37,382 bases of DNA from Oscillospiraceae bacterium (GTDB taxonomy: Bacteria; Bacillota; Clostridia; Oscillospirales; Oscillospiraceae). Shown here piece after piece: positions 8,179 to 15,482 of the stretch (positions within the stretch are counted from its first letter, which is position 1; every line of letters starts with the position of its first letter). The stretch is from positions 1 to 37,382 of the forward strand of contig CADBYZ010000012.1 in NCBI GenBank assembly GCA_902799075.1, given 5' to 3'. The position numbers and the translations under genes were made by a program. The notes beneath the pieces are model-generated. The model saw only the letters and a program-made list of their open reading frames with translations, was not told the origin of the DNA and did not search any database.

Positions 8179-11100
8179 TCATCGGATCATATTGGCGAGC
8201 GTCTCATACAGCCGCTCCGGCTCGACGGGCTTGCCCAGATGGGCGTTCATGCCCGCTTTCCGGGTGCTCTCCACATCCTCGTCGAAGACATTGGCGGTCA
8301 TAGCGATAATCGGGATCGTAGCCGCGTCCGGACGCTCGAGCGCGCGGATGGCCCTGGTTGCGGTGATGCCGTCCATGACCGGCATGCGCATGTCCATGAG
8401 GATCGCGTCATAATACCCGGCGGGATGCTTGCCGAACATCTCGAGGGCGACCGCGCCGTTTTCGGCGTGCTCGGTGAGCATGTCCTCGATCTCGAGAAGA
8501 TCCTGCAGGATCTCGGCGTTCTGCTCCACATCCTCCACGATGAGGACACGGTGCCCGGCAAGACTGTTCTCCTGTTCGGGCTCTTCCTCAATCTCGGCAG
8601 GCTCAGCGTCGGAGCGGTGCAGCAGCACATTATGGATCTGCTGCAGAAGGCTGTCGGCGAAGAGGGGCTTTGCGATGATACCGTCCACGCCGTCCTCGCG
8701 GGCCTCCTCGTCGATGATGTCCCAGTTGTAGCTTGTGAGCATGATGACGGCAGTCTCGCCTTCGTCAAAGGATCTCAGCTCCCTTGTAAGCTCCAGTCCG
8801 CTCATGCCGGGCATCTTGTAGTCGGTCAGCAGCAGGTCATAGCCGCGGCCCTTGGCATGCGCGTCGCGCAGGATGGCAAGGCCTTCTCTGCCGCTTGCGG
8901 TGGAATCTGCCGCGATGCCGATGGTCTGCAGCACGATCCTCGCATGCTCGCAGGCGATCTCGTCATCGTCCACCACCAGGGCGCGCAGGTTCTCCGGCAG
9001 GCTGATCCCCTGCGCCACATGCGCCCGGCGTTTGGATGCCTTGAGTGTGACGGTCACGGTGAAGACGGAGCCGACGCCTTTTTCGCTGTCGACATGGATG
9101 TCGCCGTTCATCATCTCGACGAAGTTCTTGGTGATGGCCATGCCGAGACCGCTGCCGCCGTAGCGGTTTGTGACGGTGGCGTTCTCCTGGGAGAATGCCT
9201 CGAAGAGCTTGGGGATGAATGCCTTGTCCATGCCGATACCGGTGTCACGCATGATAAAGCGCATGGTGCAGACATCGTCCTCGCGGGCGGTCTGCTCCAC
9301 GGTCAGGGTCACTTCGCCGGGGGCCTCGGTAAACTTGACGGAGTTTCCGAGGATATTGATGAGCACCTGCTTGAGCTTCATATCGTCGCCAAAGTAGTAG
9401 TCCCCTACATGGCCTACGATCTGGCACTCATAGCGCAGGCCCTTGTCCTGGCACTGGCCGTTGATGATGATATTGATCTGATCCAGAAATTCCCGGAAAG
9501 AAAACTCCTCGTTATTGAGCATCATGCGGCCGGACTCGATACGGCTCATGTCGAGGATGTCATTGATAAGGCCGAGCAGATGCTTCGCGCTGGCCCCGAT
9601 CTTTTCCAGCTGCTCCCTGGTCTGGGGCTGAAGGTTGGGGTTTCTCAGCGCGATATTGTCAAGGCCGATGATGGCGTTCATGGGGGTGCGGATCTCGTGG
9701 CTCATGTTGGAAAGGAAGCTGGTCTTGGCGCGGCTTGCCTCCTCGGCCAGGACCTTTTCCACCTCGATCTGTTTTTCCCGCTTCTGGATCTGGTGATAGA
9801 TGTCAAAGAGGATGATCAGAGCGAAGATGATGAGCACCATATGTATCGTGTCGCTTACGGTATGGGCCGCCTTGGCCTGTTCCAGAACCTCGCGCATGTA
9901 GTCCGCGCCGGGCTCATCCGCAGCGGGCATGCCGGCGTCAGTGAATTTCTCCGTATAGTAGTGCTGGATGGGCTCGACAGACCGGTCGATGGCGGCATCG
10001 GTCGTCTCGTTGGTCCAGACGCTGGAGGCGTAAATAATAAGCGCCAGGAGCACCACCCACACGATGACCGAGCGCCCGAAGCGGCGTTCGGTGTCTCTGC
10101 GGAAAACCCAGCGGAAAAAAACCATGCCCAGGATAGCCCAGGCGGCCAGGATGAAATAGGATTCCATCGAGAGCGTCTTCACATCCGTGAGGTTCGGGAT
10201 CAAAAACTCGGCCGCGAACAGGAGCGAAACGATAAAGCCCGCAAAGCCCGTCACGGTAAAGAGCTTGTTTTTCTCCCCGCGCGCGTTTTTCCAGGCCGCC
10301 GCAGAGGCATAGGCATAGGCGATGGTCGCGCCCACGGTGGTCACGTCCACGATCCAGCTGATGGCGGTCCTGCCGAAGAAGGGCAGCACCACGGACACCG
10401 CAAGGATCGAGAAGATTGCACGGCGCGGCACGCAGTTTTCATCGCACTCGCCGACCCAGCCGGGCAGCATCCCGTCATCCGAGATGGATTTGAGAAGTCT
10501 GCTCAGCGCGATGTAATTACCGATGAGCCCCGTAAAGATGCCGCAAAGCGCGGCTGTGCCAAGGATCAGCGTGCCGCCGTTTCCAAGTGCCCGATGGGCG
10601 GCATAGAAGGTAGGCTGGGAGGCAAGACCCGAGCGGTCGCCCAGAGAGGAGACATAGTCAAGCCAGCTTGCGCAGCCCTCGGGCAGCGCCGTCACCGCAA
10701 GAAGCACCAGCAGAATATACGCAAGCCCCGCCGTCACGACCGCGGCGCTCAGGATCACGAAGGAGCGCTTGAGCGGGAATTTGGCCTCCTCAGAGGAGTG
10801 GGAGATGGATTCAAAGCCCACGAAGGCCCAGGGTGTCAGGGCAAAAATTGTGAACACGCCGCCGAATTTGCTGTGCGTCGGCGCATAGCCGGGCTCAAAC
10901 ACAGCCCCCCGAGCGCCGACACGCGCCGCGGCAAAGCACACGACAACACCGCCGAAGAGCAGGATCGCCATGATGATCTGCGTTTTTTCACTGAGCTTTT
11001 TTTGCAGGCACAAAAGGGCCGCGATCAGCAGCGCCCCCGCCGCCAGCAGGATCTCCCCCATGTACACATGGTAGCCCGCGATCACATAGTGAAAGCCGAA

Positions 11101-11493
11101 CTGGAAGGTCGAGCCCAGGAGCGTGCGGGCGATCAGCGGCAGGGCGGTGGCATTTGCCCAGATGATGGCCACATAGGTGATGATCAGAAACCAGGCGCTC
11201 ACAAAGCCGTGATCGTAGCCGAAGCTGCGCTTGGTGAAGGTATAGGCGCCGCCGCAGCCGGGGAAACGGTTCATGAGATAGTGGTAGTTTGCCGCCAGCA
11301 GCAGCATGACCGCCGCGCCGAGGCCAAGACCGAGCGCGGTGCCCACCGGGCCCGCGATCGGCAGGAAGGTGTTGCCGGGCATGACAAAAGCGCCCCAGCC
11401 CACGGCACACCCGAAGGCCAGCGCCCACGCGCCGAGCGGTGTCAGGTACGCGCAGACCCGGCGGTCTTCATGGTTTCGTTCTTCTGTGCTCAT
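8179..11493 (-). CDS. APC-family transporter-like hybrid histidine kinase (APC-HisKA-HATPase-REC-REC)
   Basis: A 1104-residue multidomain sensor. Residues about 15-405 are an APC/LeuT-fold permease core with the TM1 motif FGCAVGWGAF. Further helices follow (410-495), then an extracytoplasmic segment (about 496-548), a TM (about 550-567) and a coiled coil (568-590). HisKA follows with SHEIRTPMNAIIG, phospho-acceptor H599. HATPase_c has the N-box region NILGNSVKF, G1 DTGIGM and G2 GGSGLGM (750-785). Receiver 1 has VVDDDE with acceptor D891 (LLTDYKMPG). Receiver 2 has IVEDVE with acceptor D1034 (LMDMRMPVMDG). All catalytic residues look intact. The N-terminal 560 residues are clearly paralogous to the APC-GGDEF protein downstream, for example FQFGF-YV--GY-VY-GE, TAI-WIVDVTT-GA, and RRDTE-R-G-SV-VWVVLL. 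It starts at ATG 11493, 26 bases after the HPt gene. The logic resembles CbrA, an SLC5 transporter-kinase, but with a different transporter family. Substrate and whether it still transports are unknown. Confidence 0.87.
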   Translation of the reverse strand: MSTEERNHEDRRVCAYLTPLGAWALAFGCAVGWGAFVMPGNTFLPIAGPVGTALGLGLGAAVMLLLAANYHYLMNRFPGCGGAYTFTKRSFGYDHGFVSAWFLIITYVAIIWANATALPLIARTLLGSTFQFGFHYVIAGYHVYMGEILLAAGALLIAALLCLQKKLSEKTQIIMAILLFGGVVVCFAAARVGARGAVFEPGYAPTHSKFGGVFTIFALTPWAFVGFESISHSSEEAKFPLKRSFVILSAAVVTAGLAYILLVLLAVTALPEGCASWLDYVSSLGDRSGLASQPTFYAAHRALGNGGTLILGTAALCGIFTGLIGNYIALSRLLKSISDDGMLPGWVGECDENCVPRRAIFSILAVSVVLPFFGRTAISWIVDVTTVGATIAYAYASAAAWKNARGEKNKLFTVTGFAGFIVSLLFAAEFLIPNLTDVKTLSMESYFILAAWAILGMVFFRWVFRRDTERRFGRSVIVWVVLLALIIYASSVWTNETTDAAIDRSVEPIQHYYTEKFTDAGMPAADEPGADYMREVLEQAKAAHTVSDTIHMVLIIFALIILFDIYHQIQKREKQIEVEKVLAEEASRAKTSFLSNMSHEIRTPMNAIIGLDNIALRNPNLQPQTREQLEKIGASAKHLLGLINDILDMSRIESGRMMLNNEEFSFREFLDQINIIINGQCQDKGLRYECQIVGHVGDYYFGDDMKLKQVLINILGNSVKFTEAPGEVTLTVEQTAREDDVCTMRFIMRDTGIGMDKAFIPKLFEAFSQENATVTNRYGGSGLGMAITKNFVEMMNGDIHVDSEKGVGSVFTVTVTLKASKRRAHVAQGISLPENLRALVVDDDEIACEHARIVLQTIGIAADSTASGREGLAILRDAHAKGRGYDLLLTDYKMPGMSGLELTRELRSFDEGETAVIMLTSYNWDIIDEEAREDGVDGIIAKPLFADSLLQQIHNVLLHRSDAEPAEIEEEPEQENSLAGHRVLIVEDVEQNAEILQDLLEIEDMLTEHAENGAVALEMFGKHPAGYYDAILMDMRMPVMDGITATRAIRALERPDAATIPIIAMTANVFDEDVESTRKAGMNAHLGKPVEPERLYETLANMIR

Positions 11494-11519
11494 TTATGCA
11501 ACGGCTCCTTTTCGAGTAA

Positions 11520-11888
11520 TCAGCCCTCTTCGTACTGACGGATACCCGCTGAGATTTTGCTGTACATTTCCTCGATTTTATTGAGCTTTTCGCCGACCTC
11601 CGCGTCGGAAAGCATGCGGGCGTTTCCGGGGCGAAATTCCTCAGTGATCTCTGCCGCCGCGTCCGAAAGCGCCGTGAGGCCGAGATTGGCGCTCACGCCC
11701 TTGACCGCGTGGGCTGTCTCGAAAAGTGCGGTGGGATCCATGGTCTTTCCGGCGGCAAGCATTGTATCCACCACGCCGTTTTTCGGGAATTTGCGGATGT
11801 GCTTGTCGATCAGCTTTTCGATATGCAGCACGCGCAGCGCCTGGTCATAGTCGCCGCCGATGTTCTGATAGAGTTCCTGTAATGTCAT
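11520..11888 (-). CDS. Stand-alone HPt phosphotransfer protein
   Basis: A 122-residue soluble helical-bundle protein that shuttles phosphate between receiver domains. The HPt signature TAHAVKGVSANLGL is present with acceptor H60. The rest is the expected amphipathic helices, with a family-like C-terminal helix (KLNKIEEMYSKISAG). The start is ATG 11888 (MTLQELYQN) behind AGAAAGGA; a TTG three codons upstream overlaps the previous stop and is less likely. The gene lies between the REC-EAL gene and the APC-kinase gene. Both hybrid kinases in the operon end in receivers, so HPt is the obvious link to the receiver of the EAL protein. Confidence 0.88.
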   Translation of the reverse strand: MTLQELYQNIGGDYDQALRVLHIEKLIDKHIRKFPKNGVVDTMLAAGKTMDPTALFETAHAVKGVSANLGLTALSDAAAEITEEFRPGNARMLSDAEVGEKLNKIEEMYSKISAGIRQYEEG

Positions 11889-11893
11889 CTGAA

Positions 11894-13588
11894 TCAATTC
11901 CTTTCTATGGCGAGTTCTTTCTCGATCAGCTTTTCAAAATCCTCGCTCGGCAGCGGACGAGAGAAGTAGTAGCCCTGTACCAGGTCGCATTTCCCTTTGC
12001 TCAGGATCTCCAGCTGCTTCTCGGTCTCCACGCCCTCGGCCACCACCGACACCTTGAGGTAGCGGGCGATATCCAGGATCAGCGATACCAGGCGGCGGTC
12101 AGTCTCACTCTTCTCGATGTTGCGAACGAATTTCATGTCCATCTTCAACACATCAATGGGCATGTCCGACAGCATGTTCAGGGACGAGTAACCGGAGCCG
12201 AAGTCGTCCATCTCGACCTCAAAGCCCTTGCTCCGAAGGCCGCTTATCACATCCAGCACCTGCTTTGCGTTGTCCGTGTAGGCAGACTCCGTAACCTCGA
12301 GCTTGAGGTCCTTGTAGCTCAGGCCGTTGTCCAGGATCAGGAGGTCAAGCCTGTCCATCAGCGCGGGATCGAACACGTCCGAGCGGGACAGGTTCACGGA
12401 CACCGGCAGCGTAAAGTTGTATTTTTCCTTCCAGCGGGCGATCTGCTTTGCCGCCTCCTGCCAGACGAAGTTGTCCACCACGCCGATAAGGCCGTTGCCC
12501 TCAAAGAGCGGGACAAAGCTGCCGGGTGAGATCATGCCGAGGTCGGGGTGCTTCCAGCGGATGAGCGCCTCAGCGCTCGAAAGGCGGGGCGGGTAGACCT
12601 GGATGTTGTACTTGGGCTGGTAGTAGACCTGGAACTGCCTCTCCTCTACCGCGGGACGCAGGTCATTGAGCAGGCGGCTGTTGAGCAGTTCCCGCATGCG
12701 CATGTCCTCATCGTAGATCATGATGGGATTCTGATAATCCCCGCGGACCATGTTGCAGGCGGTGTGCGCCTGGTCAAAGAGCAGGATGGGCTCCACATCC
12801 TCACTCCATGGCTTGATGCCCATGCGCAGGTGGATATTGGTGCTCGGTGAGAGGCTGTTTACCTTCTCCTGGAAGCGGTTGAGCAGCGCGCGGTAATCCG
12901 GCTGGTGCGGGCAGTAGATATCAAAGCGGTCCGACTCGATGCGGCTGGCGATGCCCTCGGTCTCGCCGAGGAAGGCGCGGATCTCGTTGCCGATGAGGCG
13001 CAGGACATCGTCGCCGAAGTCGCGGCCGTTGAGGGCGTTGATGGTATGGAACTGCTCGATGTTCATGACGATGGCGTCCAGGTGAAGCTCCGGATGGTAA
13101 TGATAGAGGCGGTTTGCGTATTCAAAGAAGAAGCTGCGGCTGTAGAGCATGGTGAGCCGGTCATGCTCGGCAGCGGAGATGAGCTGACGGCCTTCGCTCA
13201 GCTCGATGATCCTGCCCACGCGGGCGAGGATGACCTCCGGCATGTCAAAGGGCTTGGTGATGAAATCCGCCGCTCCCATCTGCAAAGCCTGCAGCTCGGC
13301 GCTCTTTTCGGCGGTCAGCACGATGATGGGGATGTGCTTTAGCTGCTCGTCGTCCCGGACGATCTCCATCACTTCAAAGCCGTTCATCACCGGCATCATC
13401 AGATCCAGCAGCACCAGCGACAGCTCGTTTGTGTGCTCGCGCATCCGGTCAACGGCCTCTTTGCCGTTTTCGGCGTATAGAATCTCATAGTCATCCTCCA
13501 GGATGATCCCCAGAGAGTCACGGTTGATTTCCTGATCGTCAACCACCAATACAAGCTTTGGCCGCTGCATCTGTGTCGATTCAATCAA
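11894..13588 (-). CDS. Response regulator REC-(degenerate GGDEF)-EAL, predicted c-di-GMP phosphodiesterase
   Basis: A 564-residue protein. REC (about 9-125) has VVDDQE, acceptor D62 (LLDLMMPVMNG) and K112. A GGDEF-like domain (about 140-295) has a broken active site: ESDRF (218-222) replaces GGDEF, so no cyclase activity is expected. EAL (about 300-560) looks complete: EAL at E340-L342, N399 (SVNLSR), E431/E434 (EVTES), DDFGSGYSS (461-469), K482, E518 (VAEGVE) and Q538 (VQGYYF). It should hydrolyse c-di-GMP to pGpG when phosphorylated. The start is a TTG at 13588 with a strong AAAGGAGG eight bases upstream, overlapping the kinase stop codon by eight bases. The next ATG (13570) is too far from that site, and a longer TTG start at 13618 reads through the ribosome site. 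Confidence 0.88.
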   Translation of the reverse strand: MIESTQMQRPKLVLVVDDQEINRDSLGIILEDDYEILYAENGKEAVDRMREHTNELSLVLLDLMMPVMNGFEVMEIVRDDEQLKHIPIIVLTAEKSAELQALQMGAADFITKPFDMPEVILARVGRIIELSEGRQLISAAEHDRLTMLYSRSFFFEYANRLYHYHPELHLDAIVMNIEQFHTINALNGRDFGDDVLRLIGNEIRAFLGETEGIASRIESDRFDIYCPHQPDYRALLNRFQEKVNSLSPSTNIHLRMGIKPWSEDVEPILLFDQAHTACNMVRGDYQNPIMIYDEDMRMRELLNSRLLNDLRPAVEERQFQVYYQPKYNIQVYPPRLSSAEALIRWKHPDLGMISPGSFVPLFEGNGLIGVVDNFVWQEAAKQIARWKEKYNFTLPVSVNLSRSDVFDPALMDRLDLLILDNGLSYKDLKLEVTESAYTDNAKQVLDVISGLRSKGFEVEMDDFGSGYSSLNMLSDMPIDVLKMDMKFVRNIEKSETDRRLVSLILDIARYLKVSVVAEGVETEKQLEILSKGKCDLVQGYYFSRPLPSEDFEKLIEKELAIERN

Positions 13589-15167
13589 GGCAGGGGCCTC
13601 CTTTCTTCTTTTGGGCAATTGAGATCCATTGTTTCAGGGTATTATACAGAAGCTCCGCATCCACAGGCTTGGCAAGGTGCGCGTTCATACCCGCAGCCCT
13701 GGTGGCCTCCACGTCGCTTGGAAGGGCGTTTGCCGTCAGAGCCAGGATGGGGATATTCTTTGCGTCCTCGCGCTGTAGCGCCCTGATCTGCCGGGCAGAC
13801 TCGAGCCCGTCCATGATCGGCATGCGCAAATCCATGAGAATCGCGTCATAATACCACGGCGCGGAAGCCTTGATCTTGTCGACGGCTTCCCGGCCGTTTT
13901 CGGCGCGGTCGCTCTCCGCGTCCTCCAGCTCCAGAAGATCCGCTACGATCTCGGCATTGAGATCCATATCCTCCACGATCAGAATGCGTTTGCCCGCAAG
14001 GCTGACCTGTGGTGTCTCCTGCTGCTCGGCGGGCAGCGTTTCCCTCACGTGCGGGCAGCCCGCGCAATTGGCGCACATCTCGCTCTGGTCGGGCACACAT
14101 CCGTCGCAGCTGGCACTCACATCGCCTCCGACGGATAAAAGCGGCAGTCTGACCGTAAAGGTGGAGCCCTCCCCCTTCCGGCTTTCCACTTCAATCGTTC
14201 CGCCCATACGCCTGACAATGCTGTTTGCCGCGCTCAGTCCCATGCCGCTGCCGCCGAAGCGGTTGGTAAAGCTCTGGTCCTCCTGGGTCAGGGGCTGGAA
14301 GATTTTCGACAGGAATTCATCGTCGATGCCGATGCCCGTGTCTGAGATGACAAAGCGCAAGCAGGTATACGCGTCCTGTTCCCGCTCGTACATGACGCAA
14401 AAGCGCACGGTGCCCGGCGCGTCCGTAAACTTCACGGCGTTATCCAGGATGCACATGAGCGCGCGTTCGATCGCGCTTTTGTCTCCGGCGTAATCGCGGT
14501 TTGCGCATTTGGAAAAGGAGAACTGGAAGTTCAGGCCCTTCTGTGCGCACAGAAAGGAGATCTGGGCACAGATCTGGTCCAGGACCTCCTTGAGCGAGAA
14601 GCGCTCCTCCCTTGTGACAGCATCGTCGTTTTTTTCCTGCTGAAAGGTCAGGATGTTCTCAAGCAGTTCGGCGAGATGTCTTGCGCTGACCCCGATCTTC
14701 ACCAGCTGGTCACGCGTCTCGGCGGGCAGCTCGGGATTCTTGAGAGCCAGGGTGTCCAGACCCAGGATCATGTTCATGGGAGTCAGCATCTCATGGCTCA
14801 TGCTGGCAAGGAAGGCGGCCTTGCTGCGGCTTGTCTCCTCGGCTGCCATAAGCTTCGCCTCCATCTGCTCATTTTCCAGGATGCGGTTGGTGATGCTGTT
14901 GATGAGCCAGTACATGACGGACACGAACACGCTGCCGAAAAACAGGATGCCCGCGACGATCAGATCCGGCTTTCCGAAGATGCCGACAAACAGATAGCCC
15001 AGAAGAAAGAAGACCAGCAGGACGATGGGGATGTACAGGATGCGTCCCTTGTTTCCCCAGTTTTTCATGCTCTGCATGCGGCGGGCAAAGCTGACAAAGC
15101 CGCAGATGTTGTATACCATCAAAATGCTTCCCAGATATACCAGGCTGTAGATTATCCACTTGATCAT
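13581..15167 (-). CDS. Membrane hybrid histidine kinase (3 TM-HisKA-HATPase-Cys linker-REC)
   Basis: A 528-residue kinase, first gene of the operon. Three TM helices (about 3-24, 43-62, 66-90) with almost no extracytoplasmic loops lead to a coiled coil (95-118). HisKA has SHEMLTPMNMILG, acceptor H125. HATPase_c has ILDNAVKF, DTGIGID and FGGSGMGL. Between the ATPase and the receiver (residues 345-392) lies a linker with five cysteines, C354, C357, C365, C368 and C371 (CX2C-X7-CX2CX2C), suggesting metal or redox binding. REC has IVEDMD and acceptor D446 (LMDLRMPIMDG). The start is ATG 15167 with AAAGGAGG six to seven bases upstream. An in-frame extension to 15245 runs through a terminator hairpin and has no ribosome site. 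With no large sensor loop, the input may come through the membrane, the cysteine linker, or partner proteins. Confidence 0.87.
   Translation of the reverse strand: MIKWIIYSLVYLGSILMVYNICGFVSFARRMQSMKNWGNKGRILYIPIVLLVFFLLGYLFVGIFGKPDLIVAGILFFGSVFVSVMYWLINSITNRILENEQMEAKLMAAEETSRSKAAFLASMSHEMLTPMNMILGLDTLALKNPELPAETRDQLVKIGVSARHLAELLENILTFQQEKNDDAVTREERFSLKEVLDQICAQISFLCAQKGLNFQFSFSKCANRDYAGDKSAIERALMCILDNAVKFTDAPGTVRFCVMYEREQDAYTCLRFVISDTGIGIDDEFLSKIFQPLTQEDQSFTNRFGGSGMGLSAANSIVRRMGGTIEVESRKGEGSTFTVRLPLLSVGGDVSASCDGCVPDQSEMCANCAGCPHVRETLPAEQQETPQVSLAGKRILIVEDMDLNAEIVADLLELEDAESDRAENGREAVDKIKASAPWYYDAILMDLRMPIMDGLESARQIRALQREDAKNIPILALTANALPSDVEATRAAGMNAHLAKPVDAELLYNTLKQWISIAQKKKGGPCLD
13597..13604 (-). 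promoter_or_regulatory. Ribosome binding site that fixes a TTG start
   Basis: AAAGGAGG on the minus strand lies inside the end of the upstream kinase gene and eight bases before TTG 13588. It decides the start of the REC-EAL gene and shows tight translational coupling of the first two genes of the operon. Confidence 0.7.
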
Positions 15168-15182
15168 GGCTGACCTCCTTTC

Positions 15183-15206
15183 AAAAAAAGCAGCCTGAAA
15201 GCTGCT
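15183..15206 (-). terminator. Attenuator-like hairpin immediately before the kinase ribosome site
   Basis: On the minus strand: AGCAGC, loop TTTCAG, GCTGCT, then seven T. The T-tract ends three bases before the AAGGAGG ribosome site of the gene starting at 15167. An intrinsic terminator in the 5' leader, rather than after a gene, points to conditional read-through. Confidence 0.6.
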
Positions 15207-15283
15207 CGGTTTGTCGGGGCACAGGGTGGGTATCAGGATTGCCATATTCTGTAAATATAATCTTCTGATTTTCCTATTAATGC
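15207..15283 (-). ncRNA. Structured 5' leader of the signalling operon (possible riboswitch or attenuator)
   Basis: From the predicted start near 15283 to the terminator hairpin. Two nested helices can be drawn on the minus-strand RNA: AUCAG (15265-15269) with CUGAU (15232-15236), enclosing AUAUU/AAUAU (15254-15258 with 15244-15248) with loop UACAG. A C-rich single strand follows to the terminator. No match to c-di-GMP-I/II, preQ1, fluoride, guanidine or ZTP consensus was recognised by eye. No antiterminator pairing with the terminator arm was found, so regulation is inference. Confidence 0.35.
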
Positions 15284-15289
15284 TATTAT

Positions 15290-15318
15290 ATCATACCACA
15301 GAGCGCTTCGGTTTTCAA
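15290..15318 (-). promoter_or_regulatory. Sigma-A type promoter of the signalling operon
   Basis: Minus strand TTGAAA (15313-15318), 17-base spacer, TATGAT (15290-15295), overlapping a second -10-like TATAAT just downstream. It is the only good promoter found for the five genes down to 5771. Confidence 0.7.
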
Positions 15319-15400
15319 TAGCTTCCTCTTTTTCCTGATATAGCAAAAACGGATTATTTTCAGCTTTCCCTCTCCGTTTTGCGCTGTAAGGCTGAGACTC

Positions 15401-15475
15401 TGTCATGCTGAGCGCAGCGAAGAATCGTTCGTTCCGCCAAGCCCGGAGAAAGATCCTTCGCTGACGCTCAGGTCG
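15401..15475. repeat. Palindromic interspersed repeat, copy 1 (degenerate)
   Basis: Left arm TGTCATGCTGAGCGCAGCGA (15401-15420, continuing AGAATC) and right arm GATCCTTCGCTGACGCTCAGG (about 15452-15472) are imperfect inverted copies. The same arm occurs in the element at 25537-25677. It is a MITE-like or REP-like non-coding element lying just downstream of the aminotransferase stop (15483), where it may act as a 3' hairpin. A small open frame over it (15233-15481, -) is repeat translation, not a gene. Confidence 0.65.
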
Positions 15476-15482
15476 GCCCATA

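Noticed and set aside
8020-11538. A 1172-codon open frame on the plus strand
   Set aside because: It is exactly antisense to the two APC fusion genes, whose domains are unmistakable. The translation is rich in His, Asp, Ala and Gly with no motif, a common effect of high third-position GC.
15168-15245. In-frame 26-residue N-terminal extension of the hybrid kinase
   Set aside because: It runs through the terminator hairpin and ribosome site and has no Shine-Dalgarno of its own.
15207-15283. c-di-GMP riboswitch in the leader of the signalling operon
   Set aside because: The conserved GEMM core (for example the AAAGCCUCCGG-like segment) is absent. The leader is reported only as an unclassified structured candidate.
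15233-15481. 82-codon minus-strand frame
   Set aside because: It is translation of the palindromic repeat and the operon promoter region.
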